From the NCBI GenBank assembly GCA_037355855.1, contig CM074762.1, positions 2,294,001-2,358,000 on the forward strand: DNA of 64,000 nucleotides, written 5' to 3'. The notes below the pieces were generated by a model. That model was not told the DNA's origin and searched no databases. It saw nothing but the letters and a program-made list of their open reading frames with translations. Shown here in pieces: positions 44,563-57,729 of the stretch. Positions within the stretch are counted from its first letter, which is position 1. Each line of letters begins with the position of its first letter. Both the position numbers and the translations under genes were made by a program. The stretch is from Pseudo-nitzschia pungens. Its lineage: Eukaryota > Bacillariophyta > Bacillariophyceae > Bacillariales > Bacillariaceae.

Positions 44563-47500
44563 ATGACTGAGAGCAAGAATGGCATCGCTGATGTCGACAT
44601 TGAGGAAAAATACGTCGAAGACGTTGCTGTTGGGAAAGTTGACGAGTTGAAAGACGAGTCGGTCGGCTCTGACAATGCAACAAGCATCAGCAATCTTGGT
44701 GAAGACAGAGGAACAAAATCTGAACAGGTAACCCCGGATCAACCAAGTGAACGTCTTGCATCTGCAGAATCGTCACATTTGGGGAGTAGCACCGGGACAG
44801 AGGTTGCCGACGAACAGCTAACAATTGAAGAAGGCATTAGCGAACCGAAAGTCCAACCTGAAATTTCAGAATCTTCACCACCTGTCGATTCTGGTGATAG
44901 CGTGTCGATTACCCCAGGAAGTGGCATAGTTGCGGGTGCTACTAGTCAAGATGAAGACAAAACAATCCATATTGAAAAGCAAAGCTTATCTGAACCAAAC
45001 GTTCAACCTGCAGTACCAGCACAATCTTCCACTGATGGTACTGGTAGCTTGTTGGTTGCCCCAGTGAATCATATCGGAACGGAAGAGAAACAAAATATTA
45101 CCAATGAGGAACGCACAGATGAAGCAGGTGCACGATCTGAAATTTCTGAACCCTCATCTGTTCCCAATCGAAATGTTCACTTGCTCGTAGCACAATACAA
45201 TTCGATGAACAATAAAAAGGATTACAACACACAAACTCGAGAATCGGGACCTTCTTCAGACGCCAATGTTCCCTCGCTTGTTGCTCAATACGACTCGATG
45301 GGAAATAACAAGGCAGAATACGAAAGAGAAATCACAATGAATCAGAAAAGAAACGATGATGCAAATGAGAATAGTTACATTCTAGAATCCTCGTCCTCCG
45401 ATACTAGCCTATCGATTACCAATGATGTGGAAATTAGCACGGACAATGTGGAAGAGGAAAAGGGCGTTACGATCAAAGAAGAAAGCAAAAGTGTTTCAAA
45501 TGAAATTAAGGCAATTGATGATGAAAGTAAAGGCGAAGAAAATGAGCACAGCCGAATCTCGAATGTGACATCTTCCAGTTTTAAGTTGAAGGTGAATGCC
45601 AAGACTGAAGTAAGCACAAAAGCGGCGTATCAGATTAAAGAAGAAATTATCGACGAAGAAAGCGAAAGTGAAAGTGAGAGCAGTGAAAGCTTGGGATCCT
45701 TATCTACGATGAATCGCAATAGCAATGGCACTTTTCTTTTTCGACTTGAAACGTCGCTCATCACTGGTGCCGATCTTGAAGGGGAACATTTAAACGACGA
45801 AGAAGTCATCGATATCGAAGACTTTATGGATTTGAAACTTGAAAGAGAAAAATTTAGGAGAGAAAAGCATAAAAAGAAGAAGAAAAAGATCGATATATAT
45901 GAGGGCGTGGATCCTAGACTGTTTCCGTCCTATTACGATCAGGAGGCAGAAGAAAAGAGCGAAGATGACAACGTCAACGACGACAATTTCAGTACAGAAG
46001 ACTTCGACGAAGACGGCGATGACGTAGAAGAGCAACAATTGTCACAGACAAGTAAGGCCAAAAGTGATGTTGACCCATCGTATCAGGTAGTCAGTGCCAT
46101 ACAGGGACGAAAGATAGTTCAAATGTGTGTGGTACCGTTGCATACAAAAGTGAAAAGCAGCTACAAGCGAAGAAAAGCCTCACGCATGCTGGAAGATGCT
46201 CAAACGGTAGGCGTCGTACGTGGAATACATTCTGACAAAGACACGACTGCCTTCGCGTCGCCTGTCCGTCTGCTGGAGCTTGAAAATGGACAAGCAATAT
46301 TGGTCAGAAGGACTGATGAAATAGATGGAGATTCACCTACTTCCATGAGCGTGATAGCAGTTCGGGAAACGACGGTACCTGAGATTTCCGAGGCGGAACT
46401 TCTCTCGATACAGACGAGATATCACGTGAGTAGGGTCGAAGGCCGAGATATGAAATCATACAATCCAGAATGCGGCAAAATCGAAGGCATGCAGAGAGCT
46501 CTATTACGGCGACGCCTGGTTGGGTCACTGGATGGTGTCAATGCTCTTAATTTAGGGCGAGAATTGCAATCGTCGATGCGATCTTTGACAGGATATGAAT
46601 CTTACTTGTTGGGCCAGGTGGTGGAAGTGTTAGATGCAACAATTTCCGACTTTTATCTATTGGACCACGTTACAGAAGTGCTGGATGGAGTTGTTTCGGA
46701 CTTGCATGTGTCAAGAAGAACCCAAAGTAGAATGATAAGACGGAGAAAGAGCGAGTTTGATGAAAGTCTCCGATGCGCCTTCAAAAGTAACCATGTGTTC
46801 GAGATCATTTTTGACAACGTCAAAATTCAGTGGGATTTTCAGTGGCATTGGTTCGAACAACTTCGGAAAAGTCGATTGTATGATGCCCTGGGACGTTGTT
46901 CTATTTTAGGAATAACGACATTTCCTGCGTCGGAAAATGTTCCTAGTCCGGCCAAGTTGAGCGAGAGATTATGGATACGAGATCCCAACAAAGCCGCCGC
47001 ACTAAGTTTAGGTGGTGACTTTCATGAAGCCATCGACTCAATTCGTAGTCGATTTGGTACCTATATTGGTCGTATCAAAACCAACGAATTTCGGGTCGCA
47101 AATCGGTTGTCTGTCGACGAATCTATCGTTCATGAATTTGTTCGCTCACCGATACCAACGATGATAAATAATGGAGTCGTTCATGTGCTCAGACAACTCT
47201 CAAAACATTGGAACGATATTCTGGCGGAACCCTTTGGTAACTGGTCCCATCATCGGAGGGAGCAACTGAACCCTTTTCAGACGATGCGATTCCATATACC
47301 CAATGTGTGCATCGTCTTGTCATCCTTGCGCGGCCGAAATGTATGGGATTCTGATGTTTTGAGTCCCTTTGTTTGCAAGTGCCAGAAATTGACGGCATCA
47401 CGCACGAGCAACCAATGTCTCGCTCTGATCGAGGAAATGCAGTCAAATATTGTCAACGAACTATGTGCAGGTGTAGCAGCGATTGAAAAGCCCCTTTTTA

Positions 47501-50500
47501 GTTGGTTACAAGCCATACGAAAGTCGTGTGATATTATCGACGAACAGGCTGAAGAAATCTACGAAAAGGTCACAGGCGTAGAATTAGGAATCCGACTTGG
47601 TTTTGATCTGATAACGCAAGTTAGTTGGAAAATTCCACAAGACAAAGAACTAGATGACGCAATCCTGCTACATGTGCAAGGGAAATATCCTGGAGAAATC
47701 GTCAATGAACGCAACATTCGGAGAGCGTTGCTTTCACTATCACCGCGATCCAAACGAACCATGAAGGGACTGGTGCAATTAGACGAACAAAAATCTAACC
47801 CGGCAAAAGCCTTATTTCGCCGTGCAAGAAACTTGCTGAAACGTGATATCCGTCGCGAATTTCTGAACGATGCTATACAGGAGCTGTCAACTGGCGAACA
47901 CGTGTTTGAAAACAATCTGAGAATTAACGATTGGTACTGGCTGAATGAGGAAAATGAAAAACGTTCTGTTTATATCTTTGTTGAAGAACAAACGACAGAA
48001 GATGGCACCCCTATATATCGTTTTTTCAGGGTTGACTCGGGGACAGAGAGATATATCACGTTTGATGATCCCGAAGCTTCAAACTGCCAACAATACATCC
48101 CGGTGGCCGAGGCTATAGTTCGCGCTCAGAGATGCTACATGAATCTTGAATTGGATTATTGCCACCAATTTCATTACAATGCTTTTATGGAATTTTCCTT
48201 TCTCCGCACAGCTCTCAAACGATTGGCTGTCGTTTCTCAAATATTTTGCGACGATCTCGATAACGCTCGTCTCAATATGCTACAAGAAGTGAAAGCATCC
48301 AACCAAGAAAAAGTTAAAGCAGGGGATTTGGAACCGGGAAATACATATTATATTCATAACAGTGAATTTCAAGTGTATGCTCCGTTCAAATGCAAAAAAA
48401 GGTTTTCTCCTTCAGATCCCGAGTGGAAAAGACTTGAAGCGATCGAAATGGTTAAAGTTCCTCCTCAGTCAATGACAGTCGTTGGCACAAACATAATGGG
48501 TCTAATGACTGCGATCCATTGCACTGAAAATGTGCTGGCTAGTGGTGGACATGTGAAACTGCATGAATCAACAGATCAATACACGAGAGAAGGGACATTG
48601 TTTGAAAGGGCGCAGATAGTTCGCCTTGACGCTCGATGGATCGCCATGCTACGATACCATCTTGGCAGTGTTTTTGAAGATATATTTACACCTACGCCAA
48701 CGGAAACAGATGCCTTTTTTGGTAACCATTCGCCAACAGAAGGTTTTGTTGAAATTTCGATAAAGTATTTGGAATGCATTTTGCATGCAGAGGTAACCAG
48801 GCTTGTGTCCAAAGAGATCATTGAAGTTATTCCAGGGTCAAATGTTCAGTATGATCCTGAGCCTAATGCCTTGATAAAATTTGGAGAGCATCTTGAAGTT
48901 GGAGACAAGATTCTTCGCTATGTGGATCCAAATGGTAAACCTTCAGGAGGGTTACATCGTTGGAAAGTAACGAATGTGATATATACCAAAGCACTAAGCG
49001 TAACAGATCTACGAATAGGAGAGGAGTATGGTGTGTACATTAACCAAGAGGTTTTGCCGTTCACGTTGTCTACAGTCGATCTACAGACGAGAACATACGT
49101 TTTCGAATCGAAAAAAAAGAAGGTTAAAAATATTGAGGCTCAAGCACATGCCTTACCTCCTGTCTACCCAGTAGGAACAATACGCCAGTCCGAGACAGTA
49201 TTTGTCACATGTGAGAATAAAGGAAAGTCGAAAAAGTTTCGTTGTGATCGCCTGTCGGAAACTTTGAAGGGCCAGAAGTTTGTGATTGATGTTGGGCACA
49301 GTCATATTATTGATTGTAGTGGGTAAGTGATCAGCACGCATCATTGTTTCATTTACGTTTGCGCATTATGCACTAACTTTCCGTCCCTGGTTTTCAATCA
49401 AAGAAGGAAATTCGATGAATCCTCTGTTCACTTCGAAGTTACCCCAAGCGAACCGTATGGCTTTTGCTGCATTACTCGCCTTAATGGATCAGTTTATGGC
49501 AAGCCGCAAAGATTTGTTGGTGGTTCTAGCAAGTTAGTTCGGCAAAAAAGTATCGCAGATGAGATGGTATCATTGCTAAAAACTGAGCGTTGGCAACGTC
49601 ATTTCGAGCAGTTAGTTGAGGATTCTGATTTTTCTACACTGAATGATAAAGATCCCATATTTTCGAAGCTGGTAGAAGCTGTGGAATGGCACGGAAAGCA
49701 TGCGAGTGAATTCCGACGTCCAAATCTTCAGACTCAATTATTTGAAACTGGCGACAACTTCTACCTCGGCATGGAACTGACCCGCGAATATGAGAAGTGG
49801 AAGAGTGACACAGTGGAGAATTGTTTGCAATCAGAGAAAAGAAGAACGGAGGGATCGAAAATGACCTCGAGGTTCTTAGTTCGAAGTATTGAAAAATTGA
49901 AAGAGATTTTGAAGCACAATATTGATCATCTTTGGTTTGAAGCTTCCCTTGAAGTTTTACGGCGGAGTGGAGTTTACGATTCATCGCAAATGCCAAAGAT
50001 ACAATTGATCAATTCGTTGATTGAACAACAATTGAATCAACTGTCGGTGGGTGATAACTTTCGAGAGGTTGGGAAGATGAGAATAAATTATCAACTTCTT
50101 TTCATTAGCAACAGAGGCATATTTGCCAGAACTGCGGAGGGTATGGTTCGTATATTCAACCCAACGACGCGTGTTGTCAGAGAAGGTGCTTTATCCAGGT
50201 CAACCGACAACGATTCTGAGTCAAAGATCGCTATTGCCACATTTCCTTTTTCACATTCTGTAAATCACCGTTGCATTCGTCTTAACAATTCTTCGAAAGG
50301 CTATGTATGCGCTTCTATCGGGGATGCTCAAACGACTTCTCATTTCATGCGTTATACTGGACTTTCAGGAGGAGGTGTCAATATGATGCATTTCAATAAC
50401 TTTGTGAAAGCGGCAAGTGACGGAGTTCCACTAATTGAACGTTTTCGGTTGTACTCAAAAGGAACGAATTGGTCAAATGGGGAAGTTATTCAAAAAGGAA

Positions 50501-52731
50501 CAATGACTTCTTTTGGTCAGGATTCCTTTCTGCGTCCAGGCTTTTCTTACACGAATGGTTTGAAGTATCTGCGCGCACGGATTTTAGAGTTGTTGGAGGC
50601 AAAGCAAGATCCAGAAACAGCTTTCTCTCGTAGTTGGAAGGTGAAATTTGCAGCATCTATGATACCAAGGGGAATGGAGATTGATCCAAGATTTATTGCG
50701 TCTTTGACGGAAGAAACCAGCTCAAGGATCTTCGATATGTTCGTCAAGGGAGTTTCAAACGACGAACTCCTGAAGCGTAACCAAAGTCTCGAAGGCATTT
50801 TGAAAGCTAGAAAAGACGAGTTGTCAGATCAGCGCGATGGAATGACCTATGACTTTTATTGGAATCAGTACCTTCAGGGATTAAACGCATCGTTGGACGA
50901 TGCGAGCATGAAACGACTTCGCGATTTTCATTGCGAGGTTGCGAAAGGAATGGAGCAATGTGTGCTTGATGTCATTGAGTTCGCAAAAGAAGCTCATTTA
51001 TATAATCAGAGATTCAGCCAGGAGCTTTGGAATCAACCTAAATCAATGGATTCGATTGTTGCAGACTTTGCTCTCGAGGGAAGGCATTTCCCAAACATAC
51101 TGACCCTATTAGTGGCATTCTCAGCTGCTTCCGTTACTTTGTGTACTCGTGCTTTCTCTCAAAGTGCACCTGAAGAATACTCGGTTACTATTTCCGAAAC
51201 AATTGGTTTCGTTATCGGCGTCGTGAGTGTATTCATATCTTTCGGAATTTTATCAAGTATTGTACAATACAAGAGTCGCAATGAACAAGCTTGTGTCATG
51301 TATCATGCGAGTCGTTATACTGATTTGAAGAAGACCATATTCAGTGCAATGGACGCAAAATATAGATCAGATGTTGCGCGGGACAAGCAGGACAGGAGAT
51401 TTGTTGTCGTCGGAACCGACCCGTTCCTCGAGGATCTAGAGAGGAAAAAACAAAAGTTTCTGCAGAATGTGCTGTACTATGACTTAGAGGATCCAGATGA
51501 GTTTATCTACGACTACAGACGTCTTTTGGAAAGAAGCAACCAACCAGAAGCCTACAAACACTTCCAGAAGTTGCTGGTTACGTATTATATTTCTGATGTA
51601 TATCAGATTAACTCACACGCTCAAGAAAGCCTTGTTGAGGTCAATAAAGTTTGTGGTGAAATCCGGAAGTTACTATCTCAAGAAGACAACAAGAGTCGTC
51701 GCGGGGTAAAAGAACAATTACCTCAATTTTTCGATCGCATTTCGACGTTTGGTGATCACTTGGAGCTGTCTCTTCGACCTGGACTTTCCAGCTTGTTTCG
51801 TCGCCTCAAGGGTCGTTTTTCTTTGAGCAAGGAATCCCGAGTACCTTCAGTACCGAAAGAGACTTTGGGAATTATCAAGGAGGCTGAAATCATTAGCAAA
51901 GCATTCAAAGGCCGGATTCTTAAACGCGAGATTCTGGACTTACAATGCTTGCATCGAGCTTCATTGGAAAAAAGAAAAGCCAATCTGGTATTGATTTTGA
52001 CCTCGATTGTCTTCTTCACGTCGGTGATCTTTGTTATATCCACAATTGTGAAAATGGCGGGGGTCGAAAACTCGGTCTTGATAGCTGTGGGATTCTGGTC
52101 ACAGATTGCAAATTTCTTTGCTGCATTTGTACCACTGTCCTATTTTGCACGTAGCCTCTACAAGACGCTTTGGCTCTGGGTCACACTCAGCGCTAAAATC
52201 AAAAGCAGAGGCGATATATTTGACACTACGACACTCGACGGGTTGAGACGAATAGAAAGCGTTGCTTCAGCACACGTCTTTCTGACAACACTCAGATTTA
52301 GCGCAGTATTGTGTGCTATGATAGCCCTGCCATGGGCTATTATTCTATATGCGGAAAGAGCTGAGCCGGGTGCTAACATGCCTCTTAATATTGCTCTCGT
52401 GGGATTCTTTCAAGTGCTAGGATCAATGATTTTATCGTTCGTGTTCGAATACGTCTTAGAATACAACCTGCCCCCAAATCTCGGGGTATTTGTATATGAG
52501 GGTTTTCGAGAAGAAATAAATTCCATGTATGGTGGTTTGTCCCTTTCGACCAATCAGTATGACACGAGAGAGCATCAAGAACGCATCACTTGGGAATACG
52601 TCGCCCATGAGTTCTTCGACAAGTATAGGTTTGATCTCATTCTCGGAGATGATCGTTTCAGCTCGATTTTCCGATATATTCAAGGTGGTATCGTGGAGGA
52701 AGACGAAAGTCAAGATCAGGATGTATGTTAA
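44563..52731 (+). CDS. Giant protein: acidic N-terminus, divergent FAD-binding domain, six C-terminal membrane helices
   Basis: Exon 1 is 44563-49322 and exon 2 is 49404-52731 (donor GTAAGT, acceptor CAAAG; 49407 is also possible), giving 2,695 residues. Residues 1-480 are acidic and disordered, with repeats of the type SEPNVQPAVP and LVAQYDSMGN, ending in a KHKKKKKK patch. Residues about 500-1290 are helical with no family recognised. Near residue 1306 comes VVGTNIMGLMTAIHC (a Rossmann loop missing one usual Gly), then ERAQIVRLDARWIAMLRYHLG (about 1345), EISIKYLECILHAEV, and a closing HIIDCSG at the splice. This order resembles the FAD-binding fold of MICAL-type monooxygenases. Exon 2 then gives about 560 soluble residues and six hydrophobic segments near 2149, 2187, 2447, 2475, 2547 and 2580. 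Function unknown; possibly a membrane-bound flavoprotein. No signal peptide. Confidence 0.82.
49323..49403 (+). other. Intron of the giant FAD/membrane gene
   Basis: This 81-base intron has a GTAAGT donor and ends TCAATCAAAG. It splits the domain that closes the FAD fold, which supports reading the two large frames as one gene. Confidence 0.85.
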
Positions 52732-54162
52732 ATGCATAGTATTAGTAAATAGGAACAATGAAATATTTATTATCTCGAACAGTGTCAACAATGTTTGGTT
52801 CCTCGTTAGTGTGCAACAATGAGGCTCCTGCACTCTACATCCCTCGCCGATCTACTTGTACTCCTGCGAAGTGTGACTACACTTTGATCGGGTCGTGATG
52901 GACCTTTTTTCGTCAAGCATCGCTCCGTTACGCAACCGTACTCGTGCGGTGTTGTTGATGTAGCACCAACGACAGCCGTTGCTCGGCGGTCTATTCACGA
53001 GTTCGAGTCAAAGCGGAGTTCAAAGAAAACAATTGATCAGATTCCACCATGCCCTGCACAGCTGGGTTACTAATATCTTGGTTTGTTCTTGCTTCATTTC
53101 TCAATTTTAAAAATTAAAAAAATACTTGTAAAAAATAATCTTGCAATAATCAAATGGTTAAGTTACCGTAACCTTTCTGTGCAGAAGTCTTACCACTACG
53201 TCCTGGTACAAAATACTTCGTAATAAGAATACGGTAAGGTTTATGTAAGATCTTGCCGTAAGGTTACCGTCGGGAAGCGAATTTAGATTCAGAGGTATGC
53301 AATACCGTACGGGTATCGCTCGTAGATACAAGTATTACGCGCGAACGATTAAAAGGGATAGTAAGTAAACCTTATGTTCTCGTATCGTATCATTGGTTCT
53401 ACATCACACTTCGTCGTTTCCGATGTACGGTACACTGATCGTGCTAGATCGCGACATCATTGTTCCGGCGTATCAAAGGTGTGATTGTGAAGTGTGAGTA
53501 AGTTACTTTGTACTGGTACTTACTCGTAACCTGTACAACACCCCGATATTACTCTTTGTATGACCCTTGCGCTTTCTGAAAATTTGAAACTTTCCACGCG
53601 TGCCAGCATCACTATCATTACGAAACGAAGTCTTGTTCATGAGAGACTTGACTGACTCGCTCATCTTGATGCGAAAAAGACACGAAAAGGTGTGGCGCCC
53701 AAACTGAAAACAAGGAACCCGCCTCTTATTGTCACAAAAAACAGTTTGAGAAACAGGTACAAGTAAACTTACTTCGTACTTCGTATTCAATAACGGGTAC
53801 CTTACGAGTCAGTCTACGTACCGTATGATACCGGTACCATACCGGTAGGAAAACTGAGAAACAGGATTCTCAGTTCTTAGTCCCGGACACCAAGTACAAT
53901 ACTTGTACCGTACGGTACACGCGCAGCGCAGTACGTTCTCTTCGAGGTTTGCGCCATTCGCTAGAGAACCTGGAAAGATGATACTGTGTTCTCAATACAA
54001 TTACTAATTCGACGAATTATTTTCCTCAATCAAGGAAAAAGGATGAACGGATTTTTTTGCTATGGTGATATCATACCTTCGAATGCTGCAACCCATAAGG
54101 AATCGAGATCGGAGGTTTAGAAACGATTATTTGTACAACTCTTTCGAAAGGTTAACAGGACG
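52732..54162. other. 1.4 kb non-coding stretch
   Basis: Dense TTACCGTAACC, TACGGTAC and ACTTCGTA words, especially 53155-53350 and 53750-53930. No supported gene; minus-strand frames here lack features. Confidence 0.5.
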
Positions 54163-57100
54163 ATGCTGTTCTACTCAAGCCATGCTTTCTCCTGGGCCTT
54201 TCTAATCCTACTAGCGCAATACAATGCGAAAGAGGGCTTTTCCTTGCCATCCGGGTTCATTGCAGGTAGGTTGTACGATTTCGTCGTTCCGCCGTGACTG
54301 ATTGGCTCGGTTCCATGTGCTTTGATTTGGATAACATGTGTGTCTCTTTGGCAATCTAATCGATCTTTATTCCATACATCGCAGAGGTTGTGACTTCAAG
54401 GAACGCTATATCGGGAACGTTTGGAAAGAATCCCCGGAATGAATGGAAGCCAATGTTGTTGCTCGTCAACAAGGGTGGGAAAGTGAGCGTAATAGAAAAT
54501 CCCGACGAATCATCCGAATATGTCGAAATCCTTAACTTAGAAAATCATATGTGCACAAATACCGAACGCGGACTCCAGACCATCGCCGTTCACCCGGACT
54601 TCGAAGAGAACCGCTACATATATCTGTACTACACAAAGCACAAGGAAGATTGCTTGGCCGATGATTCAGAAAATGGTCCTTGGAATGTTATTTCTCGATT
54701 TGTCATGGATCCAGAGACGCTGATGCTTGATTACGATCAGAGAGTAGAAATCTGGAGGTGAGTGGGTCGGTCGATTGAGTTCGGGGTTCCAGCATAGAAG
54801 CAATTATCTCCTTTTTCCGGACGTTTCTCATTATTATTGTCCTTTTCGCCCGCAAATTGCAACGAGAAGAGGTGCGCCGCTTCCCGACGCAGTTCACAAC
54901 GGTGGAGCAATGGTGTTTGGCAACGATGGAAAGCTTTACGTCACAACAGGAGATGGAGGGACTCCAGCGAATTCGCAAACTCAGAGAAACAGTCTCGGGA
55001 ACCTTTTGCGCTTAAACGACGATGGAAGCACACCGGATGACAATCCGTTCACAACAGCGAATGGTTATGAATCTTATCATTGTCGTAAGACCGGTGGTAA
55101 AGTACCGACCAATTCCAGCGACGAAGCAATCTGTTCGGAAATATTTGCTACTGGTCTGCGGAATCCGTTTCGTATCTCTATGGATCCTAACGAGAAACAG
55201 AAGACTCGATTAGCCATTTCGGATGTAGGCGGTAAAGTTTGGGAAGAACTCGATTACGCAGGGACCGAATATGCAGGAGTTAACTATGGGCACGATACGT
55301 ATGAAGGTCCTTGCCATCGACATTCCGATACAGAGTGTGCGGTGCCGAAAGATTATGAAGAACCTTTCTATTGGTATCAGCACGGGAGCAAGAAAGATGG
55401 ATGCATTGCAGGATCAGCATTTGTTCCAGATGGTATTTGGCCAGAAGAATACAAATTTTTGTTTATCGATGTAAGTAAATCACTCGTCGTTATGAATCGT
55501 TGCCTCGCATGGCATATCGTACTCATGCCGAAATTAAATCAAAAACATCCAAAATATTGTTACTTATTCATTCTTTCCTTTTTGTCGAACAAAAGTTCGT
55601 TTGGTACAACATATACACTTTGATCGAGGACGAAGAAAACGAATGCAGGAGCTGTGTTCCACCCATTCCAAAATTTCGAAATGAAACAGTGAGTCATTTT
55701 TTAATTCAGCTTCAACTGTTATACGTACGCTGGACGCAATCCTTCTGTATCGGAATAGTTTTCCTTCCAAACAATCCCAACCAACTGCTCTTCTTTTCGA
55801 AATTGTCGTTCTTTCTCCTCTTCGTAACGCAGTTTTACCACTCAATTTGGTTCCCCGGAGACGGTAAAAATGAAGCAAAAGTGAGTTTTGACTTTTTTTT
55901 AACCAAATCATGCAATCGGGTTCATTCTCACGATCTGTTTTAAATGAATATTTCAGATGGTGGATATGTTTTTTGGCCCCTACAAAGACACACAGGCACT
56001 TTATGTTATCAAATTCGGAAATCACGACACGGTCCTTCGCATTCGATATACTGGGATTCATAATGAACCACCGTTTGTTAATTTCGATTTCGAAGACAAA
56101 TTCTACGACATTGGCGACGAAATACAGTTTAATGGAAGTGATTCGAACGATCCAGAGGGTGATGAACTTATCTTTATGTGGTATTTTGGTGACGGAAGCA
56201 AGTCCGGAGAAGGGAACCCTGCACACATTTACGACAAACCTGGAAGATATAAGGTCACTTTGATTGTCGGTGACTCGTTGAATCAGCTGCAGCAAAAATC
56301 AAAAACCATTCAAGTTGGAACACCACCAACTGTCAAAATTATCTCCCCCAGTGAAGGAGATGAATTTTTTGTCGGTCAAGTATTGCGTTTAAAGGGAGAA
56401 GCATTTCATGTGAATGGGACAGCATTCGATGAATCACTGTTGGAATGGGAAGTCCGCAAACACCATAGCGATCACTACCATCCATTTCTAGATCCAACTC
56501 TTGGCAACGACTTTGACCTCTCTCCTGCACCGGAGCCCGAGGATTTTTATGCTTCTCTCACCAGTTACCTCGAGGTGTTCTTGCGTGTCACCGACGAAAA
56601 TGGTCTTGTCGCCGAGACAACACGCCTTGTCCAACCTTCGCTTGTCATGATGGATGTCAAAAGTAACATACCCGGTGCAAGTATTCTTATACAACAAGAG
56701 CCCATATCTTTGCCCGAAGAAGTTTGGGCATGGCAAGAACAAGCTGTGCATTTGAAGGCAGAGAATACGTCTTCCTTCGTCTTCCGATCTTGGTCCGACG
56801 GAGTCACGGATCCGGGCAGAACTGCGGTGTTGAATTTCAGCGATCCATCGTTCGAAGCAATCTTCTGTATAGATGATGGTGGTACATGTGAACTTGGCAC
56901 CGATACGTGTTGTACTGGGAAATGCAATGCCGATGGAATATGTACGGAGGTCGAGGAATCCCTGCCCTCGACTTCGTTGGATCCCAACCATTTGCGCACG
57001 AGTGCCCCAACGAGCACTTCAGCCCCGAAAAGTCTAGACGATAACGATGACATGTTGCTCACGGGCGGTGCAACGGTGAGCCCGACCTCGAATGACTCAG

Positions 57101-57228
57101 ACAAGGAGGACAACTCCATTCATGAAGCTTCGTCCTCAGCAAGTTCTTCAGGAATAACTGCGTTGCCGCTGCCATCCTGCATTTTTGTTGTAGGCATGGT
57201 TATGTTGCGCTTGTACATGGAAACATAG
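54163..57228 (+). CDS. Secreted glucose/sorbosone dehydrogenase-like protein with PKD domain, six exons
   Basis: Exons are 54163-54265, 54385-54757, 54867-55470, 55596-55688, 55833-55880 and 55957-57228, and all joins keep frame (830 residues). Exon 3 may start at 54870 instead. A signal peptide (SWAFLILLAQYNAKEG) opens the protein. A PQQ-dependent sugar dehydrogenase/HIP-type beta-propeller follows: GLQTIAVHPDFEENRYIYL, HNGGAMVFGNDGKLYVTTGD, GNLLRLNDDGSTPDDNPF and FATGLRNPFRISMDP. Exon 6 adds a PKD domain (DIGDEIQFNGSDSNDPEGDE, then WYFGDGSKSGEGNPAHIY). A Cys-rich patch (CIDDGGTCELGTDTCCTGKC), a Ser/Thr-rich stalk and a hydrophobic end (LPSCIFVVGMVMLRLYM) follow, suggesting a GPI or membrane anchor. 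The role is probably oxidation of an extracellular sugar; the acceptor and substrate are not readable. Confidence 0.88.
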
Positions 57229-57617
57229 GTGTCGGTTGACCATGGTGATACTAAAGATATACCGTTGAGAACCAAAACATTAAACCGTTATCAACGAGAA
57301 CGGAGTTCCCAACAACTATCATTATATTATACTATTACTTAGACATAGTAGAAACGCAACAATGCTCATGTGAAAATCAATATCAGCACAGAAATGTAAC
57401 AGATGCTCCAGTAAAATGTAATGTACGGTATTGTCGTAATTTAGGTTTCTATTTGCCACTGCGGATTTACTACGTAGCACAACTTTGTGTGCGCCTGCTA
57501 TTAGTCTATGAGAATGTGTTGCAATATTTTGGATAGCTGTCTAAGAATCAAATGTGATTGCGGAGAATCTCGCGCGTGCCTTACGCTCGGTTTGTTGATT
57601 TCATGGTTTGTCTGCAC

Positions 57618-57666
<49 letters not shown>

Positions 57667-57729
57667 TCACCACCATGGGCGAGGATGGAACTTGGGTTCC
57701 ACTGTGTCTATCCTTCCGATCGGAACCTC
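57229..57729. other. Spacer with compound microsatellite
   Basis: Between two converging genes. Contains the TG/AG microsatellite at 57617-57662 and otherwise nothing recognisable. Confidence 0.55.
57617..57662. repeat. Compound (TG)n(AG)n microsatellite
   Basis: About ten TG units followed by about twelve AG units, just beyond the 3' end of the DMT transporter gene. Confidence 0.95.
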
